The notes beneath the pieces were generated by a model. It did not search any database. It had not been told where the DNA came from and saw only the letters and a list, made by a program, of their open reading frames with translations. Shown in pieces: positions 55,494 to 63,467 of a stretch of 64,000 nt of DNA. This stretch comes from Clostridia bacterium (GTDB lineage: Bacteria; Bacillota; Clostridia; TANB77; CAG-508), in NCBI GenBank assembly GCA_017613275.1, contig JAGAED010000005.1:1-64000 (forward strand), read 5' to 3'. The position numbers and the translations under genes were made by a program. Within the stretch, counting starts at the first letter, position 1. Every line of letters begins with the position of its first letter.

Positions 55494-56504
55494 CTATCTT
55501 TTAACTTTTCCTTCTAATACATCTAAATTATCTAATGCTTTTCCAGTACCTAATGCAACACAAGAAACTGAATCTTGTGCAATCATTACATTTATTCCTG
55601 TTTTTTCTTGTAAAAGCTTGTCCAAACCATCTACTAAGCAACCGCCACCTGTCATATAAATTCCTCTATCGCTTATATCTGCAGCAAGCTCTGGTGGTGT
55701 TTTCTCTAAAACTACATGAACCGCATCTACAATCATCATTGCTGGTTCATATAGTGCTTCTAGCATTTCGCTTGAATGTACTGTTACTGTTTTTGGAAGT
55801 CCTGTAATTAGGTCTCTTCCTCTTATATCCATTTCTACATCTTGAATTTTAGGATAAACGCATCCAACATTTACTTTTAAGTCTTCTGCTGTTCTTTCTC
55901 CTATCATCATGTTATATTTTTTCTTAACATATTTTACAATATACTCGTCAAATCTATCTCCTGCTACTTTAAGAGATGAACTTACAACTGTACCTCCTAA
56001 AGATATAACCGCTATATCTGTTGTTCCTCCACCGATATCAACAACCATATTTCCACATGGTTTTGAAATATCTAAACCTGCTCCAATTGCAGCAGCAAGA
56101 GGTTCTTCAATTAAATAAACCTTTCTAGCACCAGCTTGTGTAGCAGCATCTATTACAGCCTTTTTTTCAACCTCTGTAACTTGTGAAGGAATACAAATCA
56201 TAATTCTTGGAGCGAAAATAAATCTTCCGCCAACTTTATTTATGAAATATTTAAGCATTTTTTCTGTTACTGTATAGTTTGAAATTACACCATCTCTTAA
56301 AGGTCTTGTAGCAACAATATTCCCTGGTGTTCTGCCAAGCATTCTTCTTGCTTCTTGTCCAACAGCAACAACATCTCCCGTATTACTATCTACTGCAACA
56401 ACAGAAGGTTCTCTTAAAACAATTCCTTTTCCTTTAACGTATGCTATAACTGTTGCTGTGCCTAAATCTATTCCAATATCTTGGCCAAAATCAAACTTAA
56501 ACAT
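55494..56504 (-). CDS. mreB: rod shape-determining protein, MreB family
   Basis: Actin-like filament protein directing lateral wall synthesis. 336 aa from ATG 56504, ten bases after AAAAGGAG; the in-frame TTG at 56513 is too close. DIGIDLGTATVIAYVKGKGI (phosphate 1), NMVVDIGGGTTDIAVISLGG (phosphate 2) and GIYMTGGGCLVDGLD. mreC/mreD do not follow, so this may be an orphan Mbl/MreBH-type paralogue. Confidence 0.94.
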   Translation of the reverse strand: MFKFDFGQDIGIDLGTATVIAYVKGKGIVLREPSVVAVDSNTGDVVAVGQEARRMLGRTPGNIVATRPLRDGVISNYTVTEKMLKYFINKVGGRFIFAPRIMICIPSQVTEVEKKAVIDAATQAGARKVYLIEEPLAAAIGAGLDISKPCGNMVVDIGGGTTDIAVISLGGTVVSSSLKVAGDRFDEYIVKYVKKKYNMMIGERTAEDLKVNVGCVYPKIQDVEMDIRGRDLITGLPKTVTVHSSEMLEALYEPAMMIVDAVHVVLEKTPPELAADISDRGIYMTGGGCLVDGLDKLLQEKTGINVMIAQDSVSCVALGTGKALDNLDVLEGKVKR

Positions 56505-56607
56505 ATAACTCAAACTCCTTTTGGTTTTAATATTACATTTTTATTTCAATCGTATTGCAATTATATTACATTTCTTCACATTTAGCAAGTAGTTTTTAAT
56601 AAAAATA

Positions 56608-56636
56608 TTGACCTGTATTATTTTTTATAATATAAT
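56608..56636 (+). promoter_or_regulatory. promoter of tsaE
   Basis: TTGACC, 17 bases, TATAAT at 56631-56636, followed by ATTTACATAAA. Nearly the same sequence recurs before tsaB at 59305-59333. Confidence 0.72.
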
Positions 56637-56670
56637 ATTTACATAAATATTATCGAAATGAGGTATAAAA

Positions 56671-57111
56671 ATGCAAACATTTCAATTTAAATCAAACAGC
56701 GAAAACGAAACAAAACAATTTGCAAAAGAATTAGCTGCCAAACTTAAAATTGGTGATATAATTGTGCTTTCTGGCGAACTTGGTTCTGGTAAAACCAAAT
56801 TTACAGAAGGTATTTTAGAATACTTTGGTTTAGAAAATGAAATTTCTAGCCCAACTTTTACAATTGTAAATGAATATAATAGCACCCCACCTATTTTCCA
56901 TTTTGATGTTTATAGATTAGAAGACGAAGATGAATTCTTGGCAATCGGTGGAGAAGAATATTTTGAAAGAGGAATTTGCATAATTGAATGGGGCGAAATG
57001 ATTGAAGATTTGCTTCCACCAAATTATACAAAAATTTCATTTTCAAAAGACCCAGAAAACGAAAATGTGCGTAATTTAGATATTCAAGTAAAATCACAAA
57101 AAGCTAAATAG
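56671..57111 (+). CDS. tsaE: tRNA threonylcarbamoyladenosine biosynthesis ATPase TsaE
   Basis: Small ATPase that activates the TsaB-TsaD complex in t6A synthesis. 146 aa. Walker A SGELGSGKTKFTEGI; the threonine-rich switch is SSPTFTIVNEYN; HFDVYRLEDEDEFLAIGGEE and ICIIEWGEM are signatures. The stop codon is part of a terminator stem. Confidence 0.95.
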   Translation: MQTFQFKSNSENETKQFAKELAAKLKIGDIIVLSGELGSGKTKFTEGILEYFGLENEISSPTFTIVNEYNSTPPIFHFDVYRLEDEDEFLAIGGEEYFERGICIIEWGEMIEDLLPPNYTKISFSKDPENENVRNLDIQVKSQKAK

Positions 57112-57134
57112 ATAAATCTATTTAGCTTTTTTAC
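57097..57134 (+). terminator. terminator of tsaE
   Basis: AAAGCTAAATAGA/TCTATTTAGCTTT with loop TAAA and T run. Confidence 0.86.
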
Positions 57135-57191
57135 AATTTGTGCTAATTGTAAATATCTTTTACATATTTTCCCATTTTGAATTTTGTCATT

Positions 57192-57215
57192 ACTTTTTAA
57201 AGTGTCCCAAAAAGT
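57192..57215. repeat. relic of the 37-bp repeat, copy 6
   Basis: ACTTTTTAAAGTGTCCCAAA plus AAGTCC: only the GTGTCCC half with the A run survives. It ends 5 bases before the stop codon of the pilin at 57221. Confidence 0.5.
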
Positions 57216-57220
57216 CCGTT

Positions 57221-58840
57221 CTAGTTTATTCCCCATACATTATATATGTAGTCATTATTTCTACTTGTTATTGTTTTTGTTCCTGTTGGATTATCTGTTA
57301 TTTTTATACTAGATGGCAAATAAATTAATACTCGCAAACCATACTTAAAATGACAACCATTACTAGTATAAAGTCCTTTGTTATCTGGTTGTACGCAATA
57401 TAGATTTTCCTTAAAAGTAGTATGGCGAGAAGCTAACCAATAATACGAGTAATTATCTATTAAAGATTCATATTTTCCATTATTTACTACATTATCATCG
57501 GTTTTATATATTTTTTTAAACGTTGAATCAGTTATTGTATCAGCACTTGTTCCATTTGTAATATATTTTGTATACCAATTATCTAATTTTGATTTTGTTA
57601 AAACACTAGCTGTTATATTATTTTCTGAATTTCCATAATCAGCAGTCCAATCCCTTATTTTATACGTTGTTCCTAATTCTGAAATAGTCACATCTGCGGG
57701 ACTATTATCTTCTCCCGTTAAAATATATTCACTTTTATATCCACCATTAACTATCGGAGAATGGTAATAATCTTCACAACATCCTGATGATATCAATGTT
57801 ATTGCTCCATTATCAGATATATCAAAAATTCTCCATCCTGTTACTGATTGATATGTTGTTATTCCGTTTGTTGTTATTTTTTCTTGGACATAATTATAAT
57901 TACTTGAAGAAGGTGTTGCTGAATTTCCATTTTTTCCATTTGTTGTTGTAAATCCACCAAATTTATAACTTGAACTAGGTAAATTAGTAGAATTTGCAAC
58001 TGGCTCCGTAGTTCCATCCGTATAATGTATTAGTATATTACCACTTTCATCTGTTGTCCAACTTCCTGCATCATAAGATACAAAATCTCCTACTTGTGGC
58101 ACTACTACCTCTCTTACTGGTATTTGGCATTGAGCTGTATAAGTTTTACCGCCATCTGTTACACTTGCTTTTATTGTTGCAGTTCCTTCCGCCACACCTG
58201 TTACTTTTCCTGTGGTTGAATTTACTGTAGCATAATTAGTTGTTAAACTTGTCCATGTTACTTGGGCATCAGTAGATACATCTCTTCTTTTTACATCTAA
58301 CATTGCAAACCCATCTTTTGCAATATATGAAGGTATATTTGTTATTTTAATTCCCGGTACATTATCCTCTATTTCTTCCCATGTTAATATTCCGTCTTCA
58401 ATTGTTATTGTGCCTTCTACTATAAAATCTCTTGTTGTTATTGTAATTGTGGCATTTCCTTTTATGCTGTTTGTTTCTGCTTGTATTACTTCTATTGATG
58501 CTTTTCCTTGTGTTTTTCCATGATATGATTTTACTGCATCTATTACTGCTTGGCCTACTGTTGTTGAAGCATCGCCTGCTGCTACACCATTTCCTACATA
58601 AGCTGTTTCATAGGCTTCTGTTTTTGCATTTATAGCTGCTACTGCAATTTGGTCTTTTGCTGAACCAATGTCATTCTTTTGTTCTGCTTCATTTGCTTTT
58701 GCTGGTGCAGAATCACTTCCTGTTAATGCACTTATTGTGATTCCAGCTAATATTAGCAAAACAATGATTGTGATTATTAACGCGATTAAAGTAATACCTT
58801 TGTTACTTTTTCCGCATTTTTTTAAGTAATTTTTTTCCAT
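57221..58840 (-). CDS. large modular type IV pilin with Ig-like domain
   Basis: 539 aa, an intact relative of the recoded gene at 39094-40738. Signal SNKGITLIALIITIIVLLIL with Gly at -1. The shared SALTGSDSAPAKANEAEQKN segment is followed by a pilin-like domain to about 155, a BIG2 domain (about 170-245, with KVTGVAEGTATIKASVTDGG) and a C-terminal domain with TGWRIFDISDNG and YWLASRHTTF. Likely a tip or adhesive pilin exported by the 20-30 kb machinery. It separates tsaE from tsaB on the opposite strand. Confidence 0.85.
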   Translation of the reverse strand: MEKNYLKKCGKSNKGITLIALIITIIVLLILAGITISALTGSDSAPAKANEAEQKNDIGSAKDQIAVAAINAKTEAYETAYVGNGVAAGDASTTVGQAVIDAVKSYHGKTQGKASIEVIQAETNSIKGNATITITTRDFIVEGTITIEDGILTWEEIEDNVPGIKITNIPSYIAKDGFAMLDVKRRDVSTDAQVTWTSLTTNYATVNSTTGKVTGVAEGTATIKASVTDGGKTYTAQCQIPVREVVVPQVGDFVSYDAGSWTTDESGNILIHYTDGTTEPVANSTNLPSSSYKFGGFTTTNGKNGNSATPSSSNYNYVQEKITTNGITTYQSVTGWRIFDISDNGAITLISSGCCEDYYHSPIVNGGYKSEYILTGEDNSPADVTISELGTTYKIRDWTADYGNSENNITASVLTKSKLDNWYTKYITNGTSADTITDSTFKKIYKTDDNVVNNGKYESLIDNYSYYWLASRHTTFKENLYCVQPDNKGLYTSNGCHFKYGLRVLIYLPSSIKITDNPTGTKTITSRNNDYIYNVWGIN

Positions 58841-58922
58841 AAAATTTTTCCTCCCTTTCTTTTGTTTTTATTTATAATTGAATTCCAATGTTTATTGAAA
58901 TTGCAAATATTAATAACACGCC

Positions 58923-58976
58923 AAAAAAGCTAGAAATAAGGCACAATTATTTTGTGTCTTATTTCTAGCTTTTTAT
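58923..58976. terminator. long terminator-like hairpin upstream of the pilin gene
   Basis: AAAAAGCTAGAAATAAG/CTTATTTCTAGCTTTTT with inner CACAA/TTGTG, about 23 bp in all, with T runs on both strands. It lies between the short ORF at 59066 and the pilin start, so it may act as an attenuator or end a small transcript. Confidence 0.7.
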
Positions 58977-59065
58977 ATTTTCTGTAAACTATATTTAATA
59001 TTTTTTGGCACCCTAAAAATGATACACTTTTTTTATTAAAAGTGCTTAATCCCTTTTTTATTTCA

Positions 59066-59122
59066 TTAGAAATGCTTGTGTGTGTGTGTGTGTACAGCCG
59101 CAGGGGTTACATCATTTATCAT
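59066..59122 (-). CDS. short leader-like ORF with His-Thr repeat
   Basis: 18 codons from ATG 59122, preceded by AGAAAGAAGG exactly as in the 40738 pilin gene, and encoding MINDVTPAAVHTHTHKHF. The (CA)n run gives the His-Thr alternation. Either a leader peptide before the hairpin at 58976-58923 or the stub of a deleted pilin paralogue. A frame change in the CA run would open a frame of about 45 further codons. Confidence 0.35.
   Translation of the reverse strand: MINDVTPAAVHTHTHKHF
59077..59093. repeat. (TG)8 dinucleotide microsatellite
   Basis: Eight TG units plus T, inside the short ORF at 59066-59122. It is prone to slippage, so unit number may vary between cells. Confidence 0.8.
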
Positions 59123-59190
59123 GTTTGTACCTTCTTTCTCTTTTGTTTTTTGTGGACGAGCTATGCTCGCCCCTACAAATGTATGAGTTA

Positions 59191-59254
59191 ATTTTAGCAA
59201 ATCTGATTAAATTTTACAATAGTTTTAATAAAAGTGTAATATAATTGTAATATT
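59191..59254 (-). promoter_or_regulatory. promoter with two TGTAAT repeats before the second large-pilin locus
   Basis: TTGTAA (59219-59214), 17 bases, TAAAAT (59196-59191) on the minus strand. TGTAATATAATTGTAATATT starts at 59235, 16 bases from the -35 box. The block 59119-59256 is homologous to 40736-40872. Confidence 0.7.
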
Positions 59255-59261
59255 TCATTTT

Positions 59262-59288
59262 ACTTTTTGAAAGTGTCCCAATAAGATC
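59262..59288. repeat. relic of the 37-bp repeat, copy 7
   Basis: ACTTTTTGAAAGTGTCCCAA followed by TAAG: one arm with the GTGTCCC core, as in copy 6. Confidence 0.45.
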
Positions 59289-59304
59289 TAAGTTTATTTT
59301 TAGC

Positions 59305-59333
59305 TTGACCTATATGTTTTTTTATATTATAAT
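59305..59333 (+). promoter_or_regulatory. promoter of tsaB
   Basis: TTGACC, 17 bases, TATAAT, then ATTTACATAAA; almost a copy of the tsaE promoter at 56608-56636. Confidence 0.72.
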
Positions 59334-59363
59334 ATTTACATAAAAAATATTTAGGAGAAGTTT

Positions 59364-60053
59364 ATGAAAATTTTAGCAATAGAAACATCTAGCAAAATAT
59401 GTGGAGCATGTTTGTGTGAAGATGATAGAGTTTTAGATATATTAGAAATTGACAATGGCTTAACTCATTCTCAAAATTTAATGCCATTGATTCAAAATTT
59501 ATTAGAAAAAAATAGTTTAAAAATTCCAGAAATTGATGCATTTGTGTGTGACATCGGCCCTGGCTCTTTTACAGGAATTAGAATTGGTGTAGCAACTGCA
59601 ATGGCTTTTGTGGATTGTTCTGAAAACGCAAATTTTACTGGTGTTAATTCGTTAGAAACATTAGCTTATAATATTAAAGAAGATGGCTTTATAACAAGCA
59701 TTATTGATTGTAAAAATGGCAATTGCTATTATGCACTTTATGAACTAAAAAATGGAGAATATAATGAAATTATTCCTCCTACTGCCGCTTCCATTTTGGA
59801 AATGTTTGAAACATTAAAGAGCACAACCAATAATCCAATTACATTTGTAGGAGACGGTGTAACAAACTATAAAAACGAAATTTTAGCAAATATGAACAAT
59901 GCAATCTATGCAAGTGAATCTTTAAACATCATAAATACTTCAAACCTTGCACTTGCAGGCTTTAATAAAATTAAAAATAACAATACTAAACCACTTACAC
60001 CACTATATTTAAAAAAGCCACAAGCTCAAAGACAATTGGAAGAAAAAAAATAA
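59364..60053 (+). CDS. tsaB: tRNA threonylcarbamoyladenosine biosynthesis protein TsaB
   Basis: Non-catalytic partner of TsaD. 229 aa. MKILAIETSSKICGACLCED, THSQNLMPLIQNLLEKN, and DIGPGSFTGIRIGVATAMAF are family hallmarks. ATG behind TTAGGAG. rimI lies immediately after it but on the opposite strand, an inversion of the usual tsaE-tsaB-rimI order. Confidence 0.95.
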   Translation: MKILAIETSSKICGACLCEDDRVLDILEIDNGLTHSQNLMPLIQNLLEKNSLKIPEIDAFVCDIGPGSFTGIRIGVATAMAFVDCSENANFTGVNSLETLAYNIKEDGFITSIIDCKNGNCYYALYELKNGEYNEIIPPTAASILEMFETLKSTTNNPITFVGDGVTNYKNEILANMNNAIYASESLNIINTSNLALAGFNKIKNNNTKPLTPLYLKKPQAQRQLEEKK

Positions 60054-60063
60054 AAATGAATAA

Positions 60064-60101
60064 AAAAATGAGAAATGTTAAAAACATTTCTCTATTTTTT
60101 T
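60064..60101. terminator. bidirectional terminator between tsaB and rimI
   Basis: GAGAAATGTT/AACATTTCTC with A and T runs outside. The rimI stop codon is within the stem. Confidence 0.82.
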
Positions 60102-60524
60102 CTCCATTATTATTGCAGTCTCTTTTCCATTATAATATTTTTTTCTCTGCCCTATCTCTACAAAACCTATATTTTTGTAGAGTTTCAAAGCAATACTATT
60201 ATTCTCGTTTACTTCTAAAGTAATACGCTTACAGTCCTTTTGTTCAGAAACATTTATCAATTCTTTTAAAAGAATTGTTCCTATTCCACGATTTCTTGCA
60301 CTTTTTTTAGTTACAATATTTGTTATATCAGCTTCATCTAGTATAAACTGAATCCCTGCAAAGCCAACAATCTCATTATTTTCATCTTTTACGACAATCA
60401 TATATGAATTATCGTTTTGCAATTCTTTTTCTAAAATATTAGAATTCCAAAAATCATCAAAATCACTTTGTAAATTATCTTTTATTTGTTCTAAATCCAT
60501 TATAGACATTTTTTCTATCTTCAT
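60078..60524 (-). CDS. rimI: ribosomal-protein-alanine N-acetyltransferase, GNAT family
   Basis: 148 aa from ATG 60524 (AAAGAGG upstream). ADITNIVTKKSARNRGIGTI carries the acetyl-CoA-binding R-x-x-G-x-G/A loop, and NENNSIALKLYKNIGFVEIG plus RKKYYNGKETAIIMEKKI are typical of RimI. Position next to tsaB supports RimI over other GNATs. Confidence 0.87.
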   Translation of the reverse strand: MKIEKMSIMDLEQIKDNLQSDFDDFWNSNILEKELQNDNSYMIVVKDENNEIVGFAGIQFILDEADITNIVTKKSARNRGIGTILLKELINVSEQKDCKRITLEVNENNSIALKLYKNIGFVEIGQRKKYYNGKETAIIMEKKIEKCF

Positions 60525-60571
60525 TTTAACCTCTTTAAAATATATTAAATGGAGCACTTATGTGCTCCGAA

Positions 60572-61744
60572 TTACTTATATGAACTATAACTCAAAGAAG
60601 GATAACTAAATTCCATTCCGTCCTCTGTAAACTTTCCAGATGGTGTATGATCTTTAGTAATTTCCCCATATCCTTTTAGGAAATACTTGTATTTCATACT
60701 TTCCGTTGCCACCCCGTTAACTACTATTGGGTCATCCCATGTAGTATCAACTGCATAATAGTTTCCATCTAGTTTAACATAGTTCCATGCATGATTTTCA
60801 CTTCTACCAGTAGAATTCGTTGCTTTTCCAATTACTAGTGTACTTTCAATTCCCATTCCGTCTAGTATGTATTTAAACGCCTTCGCATAGCCTTCGCACA
60901 CACATTTACCATTTACTAACGCACCATATATATCATAAGTATTACTGCTAGAAAGTGAACTATCATACTCAATATTATCTATTAAATAATTATGTACCAT
61001 TTTTATATTATCATAAACACTACTTGTTTTTTTGCTAATTAAACTGTTTCTTATATTTGAAACTTTACTAACTGCATCATCTACTTGAGCTTTGGATCTA
61101 AAATTATCACTTAAGTAACTACTTGCTTCTCCATTATTTATATAAACATTATATGTTTTTTTACTGCCTCTTGTTGTTGTTTCAATATTTAAATACATTT
61201 TGCTTGCATTCAAATAAAACACATCTGGATTATCATAAAAATATGCTTCAATAGCAGATTGGAAATAGTCTCCCAATTTTTTCTGGCCATCTTCTGATGA
61301 CAAAACATCTGTAAATGCTGTACCTAAATTAACCTGATGCGTTCCTGATTTCATTTGCTCTTTGTTACTTTCTAATGCTTTATATATTGTCTGAGAATAT
61401 TTATTTAACTGATTAAAAAAGTATTTGTTAACACTTACATTATCATAATTCACAGAAGTTTGGTTTGCAGATGTATTTGTACTTTTTATAGTTGTTTTTA
61501 TTTTTGGAATTTCAAGTGATTCCAATGTACTTTTTCCATTGCTTGAATCATTTGTGTATATGTTTTCTTCGCTAGTATATAAAATTCCTTCATTTTCATA
61601 GTATTCAGCCTCTTGTTGGCTTTCAGGATTTAAAATGTTTATACCAAAAATATCTTGAAATATTATTATTCCTATAATTCCAGTAGCAAATATTATTGCT
61701 AGTATTATGAAAAACATAAGTATTGAAGTTAATTTACTTTTCAT
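60572..61744 (-). CDS. membrane-anchored transglutaminase-like protein
   Basis: 390 aa. Residues 8-32 are a transmembrane helix, about 33-105 a Ser/Thr/Asn-rich linker, and about 240-345 a transglutaminase core with catalytic Cys283 (GKCVCEGYAKAF), His318 (SENHAWNYVKL) and Asp333 (AVDTTWDDP). Such domains act as peptidases or cross-linkers at the cell surface. The region 110-235 is not recognised. ATG with TTGGAGG. Confidence 0.86.
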   Translation of the reverse strand: MKSKLTSILMFFIILAIIFATGIIGIIIFQDIFGINILNPESQQEAEYYENEGILYTSEENIYTNDSSNGKSTLESLEIPKIKTTIKSTNTSANQTSVNYDNVSVNKYFFNQLNKYSQTIYKALESNKEQMKSGTHQVNLGTAFTDVLSSEDGQKKLGDYFQSAIEAYFYDNPDVFYLNASKMYLNIETTTRGSKKTYNVYINNGEASSYLSDNFRSKAQVDDAVSKVSNIRNSLISKKTSSVYDNIKMVHNYLIDNIEYDSSLSSSNTYDIYGALVNGKCVCEGYAKAFKYILDGMGIESTLVIGKATNSTGRSENHAWNYVKLDGNYYAVDTTWDDPIVVNGVATESMKYKYFLKGYGEITKDHTPSGKFTEDGMEFSYPSLSYSSYK

Positions 61745-61865
61745 TTGTTTTCCTCCAATCTTTATATGTATTACTATAATTTAATTATAACATTTTATCA
61801 ATAAAAAAGCCAGTATATTTGTGGAAATTTTGGTTATATTATTTTTTGATAGAAAAGGAGCTTAA

Positions 61866-63451
61866 ATGGATACCCAAAATACTAGAATCGAAAAAAATTA
61901 TGATAATAATTTAATTTATATCAAAACTTCCTACAATACTTTAATAAATAGTGATGTTGTGATTAGAGAGTTCATTTTAAATGCCAGAAATCAGCAATAC
62001 AAGGCCTTTTTACTGTATATTGATGGTATGATTGACACTAATATCATGAATGATTTTGTTCTTAAACCTTTAATGCTCAAAAATCAAAGCAATTCTTTTG
62101 CTGGAGAACAAAAGCAGGTTGTTTCTGAAACAAAAATCAATAATGTAATTATTAGAAAAGTCAAAAAGTTTGATATTACCGAATATTTAAAAAACTCTTT
62201 AATGCCCCAAAATAGTGTTAAAACTGAAGAATACTTTGAAAATGTTTTTTCTGGTGTAAATTCAGGAAATTGTGCCTTATTTGTGGATACATTAGATGTA
62301 GCTTTTAACATTGAAGTTAAAGGTTTTAAACAAAGAAGTATTGATGCTCCTAATAATGAAGTTGTAATCAAAGGCTCACAAGAAGCTTTTGTTGAAAACT
62401 TGAGAACTAATACGTCAATTTTAAGAAGAATTATAAATAATGAGAATCTAATTATAGAAAATGTGGAAGTTGGAAAAATTACCAAGACAAAATGTGGAAT
62501 TTGCTATATGCAAAATATTACTAATTCTGATTTGATTGCAGAAGCAAAATTTAGAATAAATAATCTTGGAATCGACTCTCTTCTTTCCTCTCGGTGAACT
62601 TGAGCAGCTGATTTCTGAAGAAAATGAATTGCGGTATTCCTGAAACAATGTCAACTGAAAGGCCTGATAAAGCATGCGATTTTTTACTACAAGGTAGAGT
62701 TGTTATTATTGTAAATGGCTCCCCTTATGCAATTATACTACCGGTAACTTTAATAGATTATATGACTTCCCCTGAAGACAAGAATTTGAAAACTAATTTT
62801 GCAAATTTTTTGCGATTATTACGTTTTATTGGTGCGTTTCTTACCCTCTTGCTCCCTGGTTTATATGTAGCAATTACAAGCTTTCATGAAGAAATTTTAC
62901 CAACTGAATTATTATTCTCTATTCTAGCTTCTAGAGAAAATGTTCCATTTCCAGTAATTTTTGAAATTTTGATAATGGAAATTTCTTTTGAACTAATAAG
63001 AGAAGCCGGTTTACGAGTCCCTTCGCCCGTCGGACCAACAATTGGTATAGTTGGTGCTTTGGTTTTGGGACAAGCTGCTGTAAGTGCTGATATTGTGAGT
63101 CCAATTTTAATTATAATAGTTGCAATAACAGGTATTGCTTCTTTTACAATTCCAGATTTTGTTTTTGGATTTCATTTAAGATATTTCAGATTTGCATTTA
63201 TTTTGCTTGGCTATATGGCTGGCTTTTTAGGAATTGGAATAGGTTTATTTGTTTATTTATCTATTTTATGCAGTTTAAATTCTTTTGGAATTCCATTAAC
63301 TGTTCCAGTAGCTCCAAAAGTAAAATCAAAAGGGAATGGCTATTTCCTTTCGCCTATCTGGAAAAGAGAACACAGGGCAAGTTATATTTCTCCCAAACGC
63401 GATTCTGCTCAAGAGAAAATTTCTATGAAATGGAAAAACTTCTATAAATGA
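61866..63451 (+). CDS. gerAA: spore germination receptor subunit A (GerA family), two apparent +1 shifts at CGG
   Basis: Three reading frames join into one 527-aa GerA protein. CGG at 62592-62594 (codon 243) is followed directly by TGA in the zero frame. Reading CGGT as one codon continues SS-x-ELEQLISEENEL. At 62632-62634 a second in-frame CGG occurs, and reading CGGT again gives IPETMSTERPDKACDFLLQG, the GerA signature. An N-terminal soluble domain is followed by about five helices from residue 325 (FLTLLLPGLYVAITSFHEEI). ATG 61866 behind AAAAGGAGC. gerAB follows 16 bases later, so the locus looks like a working operon. Confidence 0.8.
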
Positions 63452-63467
63452 AAGGACTGAGAAGAAA

